Origin: an uncultured Dehalococcoidia bacterium
Lineage (GTDB): Bacteria; Chloroflexota; Dehalococcoidia; Lucifugimonadales; Lucifugimonadaceae
DNA length: 64,000 nucleotides
Assembly: GCA_951812795.1 (NCBI GenBank)
Contig: OX638325.1
Span: 2,194,277-2,258,276 of the forward strand
Direction of reading: 5' to 3'
Below, in pieces: positions 1 through 9,186 of the stretch. Under the pieces are notes generated by a model that ran no database searches, was not told the origin of the DNA, and was given only the letters and a program-made list of their open reading frames with translations. Position 1 is the first letter of the stretch, and each line of letters begins with the position of its first letter. The position numbers and the translations under genes were made by a program.

Positions 1-19
1 AAACGATGCGGTGCCCGCT

Positions 20-862
20 TTAAGTTCGCAGTTCCAAACGAACTACCAGAACCAGTGGGAACTCACGCCAGAACACACTCGAGAGTGGCGATTTCGCTTC
101 CGAGTAAGCTTCTGGCGGGAAGCGCGGTTCTTCGAACGCCGTCAACGCGAAACCACAATCCAGGAAAATGCCAAGGAGTTCACTTATCGGTCGATGGAAA
201 TAACGGTGAGGCTTTGGTTGCCCAGATATGCCGATTCCGAGGTACGGCCGTGTGCGCAAATAATCGGGTACCCACACCGCGAATCGTTCTTCAACACCGT
301 CAGCGGTGAATTCGCGTTCCAATGTGGTGCGAGTACCGTCCGAATTGAAAACGGGATGAAGGACGCTGAACACGAACCTGCCACCTGGCTTCAGGAGATG
401 TGCAAGTGAAATAGCCAACGGCGTAACAACCGCCATGTCCATCAATCCCATCGTGCAAACCGCCGCATCGAATTGCGCGCCCGATATTGCAGTCATCTTC
501 TCGATCTCTACCGCATTTGCAACGTGGAATTCGATACGGTCTTCGTATCCGACAGATCGTTGCTTGGCACGCTCGATAAACTTGCGCGAGTGGTCGAATG
601 CGACAATATGAGCACCGGTTTCCGCCATGCGCCTCGTGAATCGCCCAGCACCGCATGCGACGTCTAGCACCTGTTCGCCAGGGTTCAAATTTAGCAATCG
701 CTCTTGTGTCGGTTCGATCAGAAAGTCCTGCGCGGTATTTCCATCGCCGATTTGATCATCCCACCAACCTGCGATCTCATCCAAGATTTCGACGGCTTCG
801 TCGAGATGCTCAGGGAAATCGACTGTCCTAGTGTCGGATACGTCCGATACATCGCTATTCAT
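20..862 (-). CDS. Class I SAM-dependent methyltransferase
   Basis: Cytoplasmic methyltransferase, about 280 residues, with substrate unknown. The SAM-binding motif I is clear (VLDVACGAGRF, about residue 65), followed by an acidic-end motif around AFDHS and a conserved LLKPGGRFVFSVLHP segment typical of the Rossmann-fold methyltransferase core. The open frame reaches further upstream to 967, but that would overlap hemW by about 100 bases. The ATG at 862 lies 7 bases after the hemW stop, so it is the likelier start and suggests co-transcription with hemW. Family membership is firm; a role in quinone, tRNA or small-molecule methylation cannot be decided from sequence. Confidence 0.85.
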   Translation of the reverse strand: MNSDVSDVSDTRTVDFPEHLDEAVEILDEIAGWWDDQIGDGNTAQDFLIEPTQERLLNLNPGEQVLDVACGAGRFTRRMAETGAHIVAFDHSRKFIERAKQRSVGYEDRIEFHVANAVEIEKMTAISGAQFDAAVCTMGLMDMAVVTPLAISLAHLLKPGGRFVFSVLHPVFNSDGTRTTLEREFTADGVEERFAVWVPDYLRTRPYLGIGISGQPKPHRYFHRPISELLGIFLDCGFALTAFEEPRFPPEAYSEAKSPLSSVFWREFPLVLVVRLELRT

Positions 863-869
863 GGTTAGT

Positions 870-2126
870 TCAACCTTCGTCGCCGTCCAAGATGAACCGC
901 TCGAAGACACTGTTGCCCAACAATCGTCCCCGTCGAGTGAGTCTGATGCTGTCGACAGCAAGTTCAATCAAACCAGCTCTGGTTAGCTCATCAATTTCGG
1001 TCCCATATTTTGACCGCAACGACGTCCCAAATCGGCAACGAAACTCCGCATGCGAAACGCCTTCGGCTAAACGCATGCCCAGCATCATGGTTTCCGACAT
1101 CGCCATCGACTGCGATGTGACCTCGACAAAGTCGATAGCGACTTCACCCTCGACAAGGCCTAACGCTCCAGCATCGTCTTCACGAGATGCCTCACCCATC
1201 CTTGCAATGTAACGCCGTGGGGATTTCATGTTTGCGAACCGTTTACGGAACATCGAAGAATGGGCGCCGGGTCCAACGCCGAGGTAGGGTTTGTTGAGCC
1301 AATACGCCAAGTTGTGTTGCGATCTATGACCCGGTTTGGCCCAATTGGATATCTCGTAGTGTTCATATCCGGCATCACCCAGCAATTCCATCGCTAACTC
1401 GTACATGTCGGCAGCCAGATCATCGCTCGGCGTTTGCACGGTTCCGCGTTGAACATCACGATGCAATGGCGTGCCAATTTCAACTTGTAGACCGTACAGC
1501 GAAAGATGCTCGGTACCGAGATCAATTGCACGCTTCAAAGTGGTTTCCCACACGGCAATCGACTGGTTCGGAAGTCCGAACATCAAATCGATGCTGATGT
1601 TGTCGAAACCCGCATTGCGCGCTGTCTTGACCGCGTGGGCGGCTACATCCGAACTGTGCCTTCGCGACAATGCCACGAGTATCGGATCAACGAACGATTG
1701 GATTCCGATGCTGATGCGGTTGAAACCAGCATCGAGCCACACCTCAGATTTGTCGCGATCAACGTCGTCCGGATTCGCTTCCAAAGTGATCTCAGCATCG
1801 GACACGATTTGCATCGAACGGTCGATCCAGTCGAATAACCGCGTAATCCATTCGCTAGGCAAGTACGACGGTGTTCCGCCACCGAAGAATACGGTCGCCA
1901 CCTGAGGCCGCTTCAAACGCTCACCCCACAGCGCGATCTCGGTTGACAACGCATCGACGAACGAAGGCATCAAGTCTTCGATGCCCTCATATGTGTTGAA
2001 GTCGCAATAGTTGCACTTTGAAAGGCAAAACGGAATGTGAACGTAAAGCGCAATCGGCGCGTCCAAATCCACCGGATCCTCACTCGCGTCAACATTGGCA
2101 GAGTGACTCGTGGAAGATATCGACAT
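870..2126 (-). CDS. hemW: Radical SAM protein HemW (coproporphyrinogen III oxidase-like)
   Basis: HemW-type radical SAM protein, family role a haem chaperone related to oxygen-independent coproporphyrinogen oxidase. The N-terminal half shows ALYVHIPFCLSKCNYCDF, giving the CxxxCxxC cluster followed by the extra F-x-C context typical of HemN/HemW. FFGGGTPS, EANPDD and GIQSF match further conserved radical SAM strands. The C-terminal HemN domain is present. The length (about 418 residues) is normal. The open frame starts with a TTG at 2144, but an ATG at 2126 is preceded by GAGG and is preferred. It stops just before the methyltransferase start, indicating a joint transcript. HemW rather than true HemN is inferred from the short N-terminus before the cluster. 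Confidence 0.9.
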   Translation of the reverse strand: MSISSTSHSANVDASEDPVDLDAPIALYVHIPFCLSKCNYCDFNTYEGIEDLMPSFVDALSTEIALWGERLKRPQVATVFFGGGTPSYLPSEWITRLFDWIDRSMQIVSDAEITLEANPDDVDRDKSEVWLDAGFNRISIGIQSFVDPILVALSRRHSSDVAAHAVKTARNAGFDNISIDLMFGLPNQSIAVWETTLKRAIDLGTEHLSLYGLQVEIGTPLHRDVQRGTVQTPSDDLAADMYELAMELLGDAGYEHYEISNWAKPGHRSQHNLAYWLNKPYLGVGPGAHSSMFRKRFANMKSPRRYIARMGEASREDDAGALGLVEGEVAIDFVEVTSQSMAMSETMMLGMRLAEGVSHAEFRCRFGTSLRSKYGTEIDELTRAGLIELAVDSIRLTRRGRLLGNSVFERFILDGDEG

Positions 2127-2165
2127 GTCTACTACGCGCCTCAAAACGCGACGCTGGACTTCCGA

Positions 2166-2825
2166 TCAAGGAGGAGTCCAGAGCCCGCCTGATGATGGCT
2201 GACCGCCTGAGGAACCAGCGTCCGGCGCTTGACCGGCCTGCATTTCGGCGCGCTCCATCATCTCGCGACGCGCTTCTTCCATCTTCGTGCGTAACCAACG
2301 CTCGAGCTGGTCGAGTTCTGGCGGTGAAACGATGAATCGTTCAATTCGATCCGGTATCGGCAACTGAGACGATACGGCAAATACGACAGCCGCATCATCG
2401 TCCTCGATCGCATCGTTCAATCGTTTCTGGAGATGCTCATCCCGAGCACCGGCTGCCTCGACTTGACCAGACTGCACGACCTCCCGCACCTGTTGCGACA
2501 CCAAATTCTGAGAAGCGCATTGGCCCCAATCAATCAACTGCGCAAGCAGTTCGGCATCTTCAAACTCCTCGATAACGGCACCGGAGGCAGTTAACCCCCT
2601 TACCAACGTGCTTGCTTGCGGATTCATCTGCTGCAACTGAACCAAGGCGTCCTCGCCTCGGCCGGTAACCGTTTCGACGAATACACGTCTGATTGCGCCA
2701 GATGTCATCGCTTGGCGATCTAGCTGAGCTTTGACCGCTGACCAGTAGTTCGACAGCATCGCGTCGTAACCTTCTAGGCCCGGGAAGGGTTGCACAAGTC
2801 GGACGATAAAGAGGGATCGGGCCAT
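2166..2825 (-). CDS. Hypothetical protein, about 219 aa
   Basis: Not recognised. A soluble protein with no signal peptide, membrane segment or known catalytic motif. It looks helical, with many Glu, Gln, Arg and Ala. Residues 1-110 contain short beta-like stretches (RSLFIVRLVQPF; RRVFVETV; AVIEEFEDAELL). The middle has a VVFAVSSQLPIP strand, and the last 30 residues are Gly/Ser/Pro-rich and probably disordered. It sits between the YchF-type GTPase and hemW on the same strand with short gaps (20 and about 60 bases), so it is probably expressed with them. The ATG at 2825 is clear and no overlapping frame competes, which supports a real gene. Confidence 0.65.
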   Translation of the reverse strand: MARSLFIVRLVQPFPGLEGYDAMLSNYWSAVKAQLDRQAMTSGAIRRVFVETVTGRGEDALVQLQQMNPQASTLVRGLTASGAVIEEFEDAELLAQLIDWGQCASQNLVSQQVREVVQSGQVEAAGARDEHLQKRLNDAIEDDDAAVVFAVSSQLPIPDRIERFIVSPPELDQLERWLRTKMEEARREMMERAEMQAGQAPDAGSSGGQPSSGGLWTPP

Positions 2826-2883
2826 TGTGTATGCCTTTCGCTGTTATCTACTTGGTTTGCGGGAAGTCGGAATAAACACGAAA

Positions 2884-3987
2884 CTATACCGAGAACAAGA
2901 AATTCGCCAAGTCCCCGTCTTTGAACGTGTAGCTCTTGCCTTCTTGCCTCAACAATCCCTGGTTACGGGCTTCCAACATGCTACCGCAGCGCGAGAAGTC
3001 GTCGTATGCCACCACTTCAGCGCGAATGAACCCCCGTTCCATGTCGGAGTGCACCAAGCCAGCCGCTTGTGGAGCGGAGGCGCCGGCCGGAAAGTGCCAC
3101 GCGCGCACCTCACGATCCGAAGCGGTGTAGAAGGTCTGCGTTTTCAAGCATTTCAACGATGCATCCATCAACACTTCAGCGTCGTCGCGTATGATGCCGA
3201 GATCGGTGCGAAGTTCCGCGGCTTCATCGTCATCCATACCTCGTAACTCCTGCTCGATAGTGCCACATATCGGCACTAGTCGAGTTTCGCGATCGATAAC
3301 CGATTCTCCTAGGTTTTGGACCGCTTCAGATTTCAATTCGTCGGCATTCAAACCGATTTCATCTTCGCCGACATTCACGGCAACCACCAACGGTAACGCA
3401 CTGAGGACAAAGGTGTTGGAAATGACTCTGGCCTGCGCCTCGTCCAGTTGTAGCGACCTTATTGGGGTACCGTCTTCCAAGCTGCTCTGGACACGTTTCA
3501 GTGCTTCGATATTCGCCACCGCTTGAACTCGTTCGGCGGATTTCATCGCCTTGATGCCCGATTCAACACGTTCAACACGACGATCGATCAGTGTGATGTC
3601 CGCAAAAAGTATCTCGAATGTGAGCTTCCCTAGATCGCGTATCCAGTCTACCTTGCCGTCGGGATGTGGAATGGCGGGGTCTTCGAATTTCCTAACCACC
3701 GCCAGCAATGCTTTGGCTTTTTGCAGCGAGTTGACGGTTTCGCGAGGTAATATGGCCCCTGCCGCATAGTCGACCGGCATGTCCCAGAACGTCATCTCCG
3801 CGCGCACTTTGCGCCGAGCCGCAAATGCGGAATTGAGATAGTCGAGGCGAGCGTCAGGTTTAGCCCCGACGCCGATGTTGACAGGTTTAGCGGAGCCGTA
3901 CAGACCTTTGTCTACCGAACCACGAGTCAGCGCATTGAAGATCGTGGTTTTACCGGAAGCGGCGAGGCCGATGATGGCTGTGGACAT
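2884..3987 (-). CDS. ychF: YchF/OBG-type GTPase or ATPase (DUF933 family)
   Basis: Translation-associated P-loop NTPase of the YchF branch of OBG proteins. The P-loop reads GLAASGKTT near the N-terminus. The G4-like motif is NVGE, of the NxxE type characteristic of YchF, which prefers ATP over GTP in studied members. The C-terminal TGS-like domain is well conserved (FYTASDREVRAWHFPAG, PQAAGLVHSDMERGFIRAEV and a closing FKDGD). The length of about 367 residues matches the family. A TTG six codons upstream (4005) is possible, but the ATG at 3987 matches the usual N-terminus. The A in GLAASGKTT replaces the more usual P or N of GxPNxGKS; the lysine and threonine are intact. Confidence 0.88.
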   Translation of the reverse strand: MSTAIIGLAASGKTTIFNALTRGSVDKGLYGSAKPVNIGVGAKPDARLDYLNSAFAARRKVRAEMTFWDMPVDYAAGAILPRETVNSLQKAKALLAVVRKFEDPAIPHPDGKVDWIRDLGKLTFEILFADITLIDRRVERVESGIKAMKSAERVQAVANIEALKRVQSSLEDGTPIRSLQLDEAQARVISNTFVLSALPLVVAVNVGEDEIGLNADELKSEAVQNLGESVIDRETRLVPICGTIEQELRGMDDDEAAELRTDLGIIRDDAEVLMDASLKCLKTQTFYTASDREVRAWHFPAGASAPQAAGLVHSDMERGFIRAEVVAYDDFSRCGSMLEARNQGLLRQEGKSYTFKDGDLANFLFSV

Positions 3988-4120
3988 AAAGTGCTGACGG
4001 TTCAAATTCGCGTGGTGGGCAAGATTCGATTATAGAAATCCGGTCCAAAGAGGATTTCAACTAATCGCCAAGTCGGAATCGCGAATGTGAAGACCATAGA
4101 TTGGATTATTCTGGATTCCC

Positions 4121-5095
4121 ATGATCAGGTTGATACATGGTGACGACGAGTTCACCATTGCCAATTCGTTGGCGGCGCATCTAGACGCTTTGGGTCCCCC
4201 AGATTTGCGCGCTCCTAACGTGACCGTTTTCGAGAGCCCAAACGTCAACATGGCAGAAGCCTTCGCCGCGGCATTGATTTCCCCCTTTCTCACCGATCGT
4301 AGGGCAGTCGTCGTTAAGGGGATGTTGAAGCCTATGGACACCCGCGGTGAACGTGTCCGACCAGATTGGGAATCGTTCGCTGACAAGATTGCGGCTGAGG
4401 CCGGGCAGATCACCAATGATCTCATCTTTGTCGAAAACGTCCTCCTTCGCATGACGTCGCGACCGCTTAAGACCTTGGCGTCGTTCGCAAATGTCGAAAC
4501 GCATCGAGTGCCGGATCGGCGAGAACGCAGCGAATGGATTCGTCGGCGCTTCGAATTTCATGGTGTGCGCGCATCTGCGGCTGCGATAAGCAAATTCAAC
4601 GATCTCGGAGGTGACGACGTTCGCCGACTTGATAGCGAGATCCAGAAACTGATGATCTATGCCGACGGACGCGAACTCCAACCTGCCGACATCAATCTCA
4701 TGGTCGCGGACACGAGCCAAGATCGAATCTTCAACGTTATGGACGCGATCATCGAAAACCGCCACAATCACGCATTGAGTGGTGTCCAAAACCTGATTGC
4801 CAACGGAGAATCGATTGAAGGGATCTTCTCTCTGCTTACAAGGCAGGTCCGCATATTGATTGTCGCGGCACACCTTTTGGAGAGGGGTGCGAGTAGCGCT
4901 CAGGTCGGTCAACGGCTGCGTATCAACATGAACTGGCTAGTGGATAAGACATGCAGACAAGCCTCGCGGATCGGTTCGCGACGTCTGCAAGCGATGCACC
5001 TCCACATGCTGGATGTAGATACAAGCATCAAGACGGGCCGCGCCGATCGGCGTCTCGCAGTGGAAATGTTGGTTTCCGGAATGGTCGGGCGTTAA
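4121..5095 (+). CDS. holA: DNA polymerase III delta subunit
   Basis: Clamp-loader delta subunit, which opens the beta sliding clamp during replication. The N-terminus MIRLIHGDDEF is the HolA equivalent of a degenerate P-loop. The family pattern of AEAFAAALISPFLTDRRAVVVKGM (residues about 45-70), the central domain around ISKFNDLGGDDVRRLDSEIQKL, and the C-terminal collar domain (FSLLTRQVRILIVAAHLLERG) are all visible. At 324 residues it has normal length. It starts about 130 bases from the divergently transcribed ychF-type gene, so the region 3988-4120 must hold promoters for both directions. Assignment is confident. Confidence 0.9.
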   Translation: MIRLIHGDDEFTIANSLAAHLDALGPPDLRAPNVTVFESPNVNMAEAFAAALISPFLTDRRAVVVKGMLKPMDTRGERVRPDWESFADKIAAEAGQITNDLIFVENVLLRMTSRPLKTLASFANVETHRVPDRRERSEWIRRRFEFHGVRASAAAISKFNDLGGDDVRRLDSEIQKLMIYADGRELQPADINLMVADTSQDRIFNVMDAIIENRHNHALSGVQNLIANGESIEGIFSLLTRQVRILIVAAHLLERGASSAQVGQRLRINMNWLVDKTCRQASRIGSRRLQAMHLHMLDVDTSIKTGRADRRLAVEMLVSGMVGR

Positions 5096-5172
5096 AACGT
5101 GGATGGACTTTCATCGTCCAATCACCAAGCTGAAATCTATCGAACGTACAGATTCGTATCCTTGAACTAGGC

Positions 5173-6144
5173 ATGATCAGAAAAATCCAAACCGTTTCGA
5201 TATTGATCGCACTCTTGGCGGTATCATCGGTCGTTGCCGTTGGAATTTCGGCGTGTCAGCAAGCTGAACCGACGCCAACTCCGACCCCGTTGCCGCCGAC
5301 GCCGACCGAAGTCGTGATGTTGCAACCGTTCAATACGCCCACGATGGCACCTGAGCCAACCGCGACGTCGACCGTCACACCCACCGCGACTATCCCACCG
5401 ACTCCAGCGACGCGGGAAACCGTGAGCATGTACTCTGCCGCTCATCGCACCCTGGATCGAGGGGAGTTCAAGGACGCCGAACGACGATTTTCGACGATCG
5501 TGGAGATCGAGCCTGATTTCTCACGTGCGTGGGCAGGGCGCGGCCAAGCACGGATGATGCAAGGCGAATTCGAGGATGCGATGGTCGATTACGACCGCGC
5601 TATTTCGTTGCGCCCTAGGGTTGGTTCAATCTATGGCGAGCGAGCATTGGTGCGAGTTTCGATGGGGGATTTTGACGGCGCCAAACGAGACGCGCTGCGT
5701 GGACTGGAATTGGACGACGAGCTGGTGAACGCCCATCTCGTCATGGGGCGGGTACGAGCGACCGAAAACGACTACGATTCGGCATCCGAGCATTTCCGCA
5801 ACGCCATAAAGCTTGCGCCCGACGACGGTGGAGTCTATTGGTGGCGCGGCAGGTATCATCGTGACATTCTCCTCGACGGAGCCGCAGCGTATTCCGACTT
5901 TACCTACGCAATTGAACTTCAGCCTACACAGGCCACGTATTTCTTGGATCGAGGCATCTTGCTAGCGAGGGTAGGGAATTTCGCAGAATCAAAACACGAC
6001 TTGCTCGAGGCAATTTCCCTTTCGCAAGACCCAAAGTTGCCAAGAGTGATTGAAAGCGCCGACAGTTGGCTTGAGATCATAGAAGAGCGCGCACCCGGCG
6101 TCGAACCAGCCGCTCCACCCCCTGCGCCACCCCCTGTCGACTGA
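5173..6144 (+). CDS. TPR-repeat lipoprotein
   Basis: Predicted secreted lipoprotein. Residues 1-27 form a signal peptide ending in a lipobox (GISAC, Cys28). A Thr/Pro-rich linker with PTPTPTP runs follows, to about residue 80. From about residue 85 there are four to six tetratricopeptide repeats with typical WxGRGxxxxxxGxxxxAxxDYxxAIxLxP spacing, for example AWAGRGQARMMQGEFEDA. The tail is Pro-rich. TPR domains mediate protein-protein contacts, so a scaffold at the outer face of the membrane is inferred. The ATG follows holA by about 80 bases; there is no evidence of functional linkage. Confidence 0.85.
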   Translation: MIRKIQTVSILIALLAVSSVVAVGISACQQAEPTPTPTPLPPTPTEVVMLQPFNTPTMAPEPTATSTVTPTATIPPTPATRETVSMYSAAHRTLDRGEFKDAERRFSTIVEIEPDFSRAWAGRGQARMMQGEFEDAMVDYDRAISLRPRVGSIYGERALVRVSMGDFDGAKRDALRGLELDDELVNAHLVMGRVRATENDYDSASEHFRNAIKLAPDDGGVYWWRGRYHRDILLDGAAAYSDFTYAIELQPTQATYFLDRGILLARVGNFAESKHDLLEAISLSQDPKLPRVIESADSWLEIIEERAPGVEPAAPPPAPPPVD

Positions 6145-6207
6145 GTACTACCAGCTGAGGGGGCATTTGATGACGATCAGATATGGTGCGCTTCGAACAC
6201 TGAGCAC

Positions 6208-6975
6208 TCAGGCTAACCGGCACACGTAGATCATCTCTTCACTCTCGCTGTCCAACTGAGAACCATCGAAATCACCGAATGCTTCGATCAACCGCAATCC
6301 TGCTTTGTCGAGTAAGTACAAGACCTGTTCATGATGCAGGTACCTAAACTCCACACGCAATTCCTCGCGATCGACTAACTGCCCTCGCGAGTCGAGAGTT
6401 TCGATGATCTGGGTGCAGTGGTTAGTCGGGGTCGCGGTATCGAAATCGTTGATCCCGGTAAGTACGTGCCTGATACCCGGTTCATCACCTTCGATTACGC
6501 CAAGAAGAAATTTCTCATCGGGTTCTCCGTTGATCAAGTCATCGCTAGGGTAGAAAAGGTTGAAGATGCACATCGCGTCAGGTGCCATGTGCAGAGCGCA
6601 ACGTTTGAGTGCCTCGAGTTGCGATTCCGCGTCGGTTACGAGAGCGAGGGTGTGCGCCGGGATGGTAACGAGATCGAAATCCTTTTTCACCAGATCCAAC
6701 TTGCACATGTCTGCTTCAATAAGTTCAATTGAACCGACGATCGGCGCGTCGCCGAGTTTCTGACGAGCACGATCGAGCATCGGACGATTCAGATCAACGC
6801 CTACTACGTCATGACCCATGATCGCCGCCGGGATCGCGATGCGGCCGGTGCCGACTCCGAGTTCGAGGACCGATCCGGCCGATCGGTCGATGGCGTTCAG
6901 ATAAAACTCCAATTCGCCTTCTGGTGCCGCTTCGTAGAAGATGTCGTAACGCTCGGCCCATCGGACGTAGTCCAT
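6208..6975 (-). CDS. Class I SAM-dependent methyltransferase
   Basis: About 255 residues. SAM motif I reads SVLELGVGTGRIAIPAA near residue 35, followed by VVGVDLN with the acidic residue that contacts the ribose. A later motif includes DFDLVTIPAHTLALV and LHMAPDAMCIFNLFYP. It is similar in layout to the methyltransferase-25/41 families acting on small molecules; the substrate is unknown. A GTG at 6996 could extend it by seven codons, but the ATG at 6975 has GGAAG at suitable distance. It is convergent with the TPR lipoprotein gene and divergent from the aminotransferase gene. Confidence 0.85.
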   Translation of the reverse strand: MDYVRWAERYDIFYEAAPEGELEFYLNAIDRSAGSVLELGVGTGRIAIPAAIMGHDVVGVDLNRPMLDRARQKLGDAPIVGSIELIEADMCKLDLVKKDFDLVTIPAHTLALVTDAESQLEALKRCALHMAPDAMCIFNLFYPSDDLINGEPDEKFLLGVIEGDEPGIRHVLTGINDFDTATPTNHCTQIIETLDSRGQLVDREELRVEFRYLHHEQVLYLLDKAGLRLIEAFGDFDGSQLDSESEEMIYVCRLA

Positions 6976-7099
6976 AGCATCTTCCGTTGGAACCACGTTG
7001 TTTACACTATCCTTTAGCGTTGCGGCTCGAATGGCAGATGCCTAGTCGAGGCGCAATAGATCGGCATCGAATCTCTAGTTAAACACGGGTTGTGCGAGA

Positions 7100-8263
7100 T
7101 TGCCCAAGTCATTAGCATCACGACAAGACCGCCTAGGCACCGAGACCGCGTTCCTCACACTGGCGCGCGCTCGGGAGCTTGAAGCTCAAGGCCGGCACAT
7201 AGTTCACCTCGAAATCGGCGAACCCGATTTCGACACGCCGGAGCACATCAAGGACGCAGCCAAGAAGGCCCTTGACGACGGTTTCACTCACTACGGCCCG
7301 TCTCCGGGCGAGATGCCAGCGAGGGAGGCGATCGCCGCACACCAAACCGAACGTCAGGGATACGACATCGAACCGGATCGCATAATCGTCACCCCGGGGG
7401 GAAAACCGGTGATGTTCTTCTCGATACTCGCGCTCATCGAAGAGGGCGACGAGGTCATTTATCCAAACCCGGGCTTTCCGATCTACGAGTCGATGATCAA
7501 CTACGCGGGAGGCACCGCGGTGCCGATTCCGCTCGAGGAACGCTTCGATTTCTCGCTGGACGTCGACCGATTGGAGTCCTTGGTTACACACAACACCAAG
7601 CTGCTAATCGTCAACTCTCCTAACAATCCATGCGGAAGCGTGATAACCGACGGAGACTTGGAGCGCATCGCTAAAATCGCCGTCGAAAATGATCTCGTAG
7701 TGCTCTCAGACGAGATCTACAAGGATATGTATTACTCGGGTTCTCACACCTCGATCACCGAGTTCGACGGTTTGGTAGAGCGAACTATAATCCTTGATGG
7801 TTTCTCAAAGAGCTACGCGATGACAGGGTGGAGGCTCGGTTACGGAGTATTTCCGGACTTCATGATGGACGCCGTGACCAAGTTGATGACCAACAGCGTG
7901 TCGTGCACATCGGTCGCGGTTCAGATGGCCGGCATCGCAGCGCTTCAAGGCCCGCAGGATTCCGTCTCGGAGATGATGACCGAGTTCCGCATTCGGCGAG
8001 ACCTTGTGGTCGAAGGGTTGAACAACCTTCCCGGGGTAACGTGCCGCACTCCTGGCGGGGCGTTCTACGCCTTCCCGAATATCAGCGGTACGGGTCTCGA
8101 CAGTCGCACATTCGCCGATCGCGCGATGGATGAGGCTGGCGTGGCGTTGCTTTCAGGCACAGCGTTCGGCGAGTATGGCGATGGGTACGTCCGCATCTCG
8201 TTCGCCAACTCGCAAGACAACCTTCGCCTCGCGATCGACCGCCTGGGCGAAATGCTGTCATAG
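7100..8263 (+). CDS. Pyridoxal-phosphate aminotransferase, class I/II
   Basis: Fold-type I PLP enzyme of the aspartate aminotransferase family, subgroup I-gamma-like. Visible family residues are the N-terminal LEIGEPDFDTPEHI, HYGPSPGEMPAREAIA, the substrate/PLP contact NSPNNPCGSV, the LSDEIYKDMYY strand with the Asp that bonds the pyridine nitrogen, and the Schiff-base lysine in DGFSKSYAMTGWRLGY (about residue 235). Near the C-terminus YVRISFANS carries the carboxylate-binding arginine. The start is a TTG at 7100; no better ATG lies upstream in frame. The amino donor and product cannot be told from sequence; aspartate, alanine or aromatic substrates are all seen in this group. Confidence 0.9.
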   Translation: MPKSLASRQDRLGTETAFLTLARARELEAQGRHIVHLEIGEPDFDTPEHIKDAAKKALDDGFTHYGPSPGEMPAREAIAAHQTERQGYDIEPDRIIVTPGGKPVMFFSILALIEEGDEVIYPNPGFPIYESMINYAGGTAVPIPLEERFDFSLDVDRLESLVTHNTKLLIVNSPNNPCGSVITDGDLERIAKIAVENDLVVLSDEIYKDMYYSGSHTSITEFDGLVERTIILDGFSKSYAMTGWRLGYGVFPDFMMDAVTKLMTNSVSCTSVAVQMAGIAALQGPQDSVSEMMTEFRIRRDLVVEGLNNLPGVTCRTPGGAFYAFPNISGTGLDSRTFADRAMDEAGVALLSGTAFGEYGDGYVRISFANSQDNLRLAIDRLGEMLS

Positions 8264-8274
8264 TTAAGCATTCC

Positions 8275-9081
8275 TCACTCCGCGTTGGGGCCGTGCGATA
8301 GCGAGTCCATTACCGGTACACTGCACGCCTTCATCAAATCGCGCGTGTTCGCCTTAGCAATGGCACGCAACACATGTATGGTGTTACGTCGCACTTGCTT
8401 TTGAACGGCTGAGACAACAATTTGCGAGTTCTCGTCGATCAATCCCCAAAAAGGTGGAAGTTCGGAGCGAGCGATTAAGTTCTGGGGCGCCATTATGTAG
8501 TGGAAATCGGCGCAGGCGAGGAAGGCCGGATCGTGGAATTTGGTTGAAAACCTGGCGATGCTTCGTTGCTTTGCCGCCAGTCGTTTTTCGATCTCTTTGT
8601 CGTCCCGCAACGCGGCGGTATAGGTGGGATGTTCACGCCAGTCCGACCCGTCTTGAACAGATGCGACTGCATGATCTCGCGCATCGTTGAGCACCGTGGC
8701 CGTTAAATTCGCTGCGTCCTGTAGCGCCGAGAGTTGAACCAAAGCCAGTTTTCGGTCCTCGTTGGTCTTGTCATCCCGACGCAGATCGGCCCGCGAAGAC
8801 TTTACCTCAATGATGTAAACCACGTTGTTTTTGCCAATCCCGACGAGATCTACAATCCGGCCGCCTGGTCCTTCCAACTTGACTTCCATCCCAATGGCGC
8901 GACACCCGGCGACCGAGTGTAACCACTGCCACGCAGTCCACTTTAGTTCGTAAGTCAGATCGGTCTCGTTGCGAGATTTCAGAGCGCGTGACGGTACGAT
9001 CTCGCTGTCGATGACATCGGTTGATCGTAATTCTTCCTCTGATTTCGACATTTTCATCGCATTGGACAATTGTCCGAACAT
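8275..9081 (-). CDS. MmcB-like PD-(D/E)XK fold protein
   Basis: About 268 residues. The core from residue 45 shows a restriction-endonuclease-like arrangement: a strand with an Asp (GRIVDLVGI), then YIIEVKSSRADLRRD containing the E-x-K element, as in MmcB DNA-repair proteins. A later strand ADFHYIMAPQNLI also fits MmcB. Catalysis is inferred from the motif only. An insertion of about 80 residues rich in Ala, Asp and Arg lies between the core strands. The start could be the ATG at 9081 or the one at 9057; neither has a clear Shine-Dalgarno sequence. It is divergent from the FtsZ-like gene and convergent with the aminotransferase gene. Confidence 0.6.
   Translation of the reverse strand: MFGQLSNAMKMSKSEEELRSTDVIDSEIVPSRALKSRNETDLTYELKWTAWQWLHSVAGCRAIGMEVKLEGPGGRIVDLVGIGKNNVVYIIEVKSSRADLRRDDKTNEDRKLALVQLSALQDAANLTATVLNDARDHAVASVQDGSDWREHPTYTAALRDDKEIEKRLAAKQRSIARFSTKFHDPAFLACADFHYIMAPQNLIARSELPPFWGLIDENSQIVVSAVQKQVRRNTIHVLRAIAKANTRDLMKACSVPVMDSLSHGPNAE
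9064..9075. promoter_or_regulatory. Perfect 12-bp palindrome at the divergent start
   Basis: GGACAATTGTCC is a perfect palindrome located between, or just inside, the 5-prime ends of the MmcB-like gene and the FtsZ-like gene. If the MmcB-like gene starts at 9057 the site is intergenic and could be a dimeric regulator operator. This is inference from symmetry and position only. Confidence 0.3.
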
Positions 9082-9095
9082 ATTTGCTGTAACGC

Positions 9096-9126
9096 TTGCA
9101 TTTTACTAGAAAACACGTGCTATGAT
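9096..9126 (+). promoter_or_regulatory. Possible sigma70-type promoter of the FtsZ-like gene
   Basis: TTGCAT at 9096-9101 and TATGAT at 9121-9126 resemble -35 and -10 boxes. Their 19-base spacing is slightly long. The -10 box is about 60 bases before the preferred ATG at 9187. No other good candidate was seen upstream of this gene. Confidence 0.35.
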
Positions 9127-9186
9127 AGTAGTTGAACAGAAGTGCTATCCGATATCGAGCCCATCGTAGCGGAATTGGAGACTGAC

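Noticed and set aside
11-409. Plus-strand open frame opposite the methyltransferase gene
   Set aside because: No family similarity; it is a shadow of the minus-strand gene.
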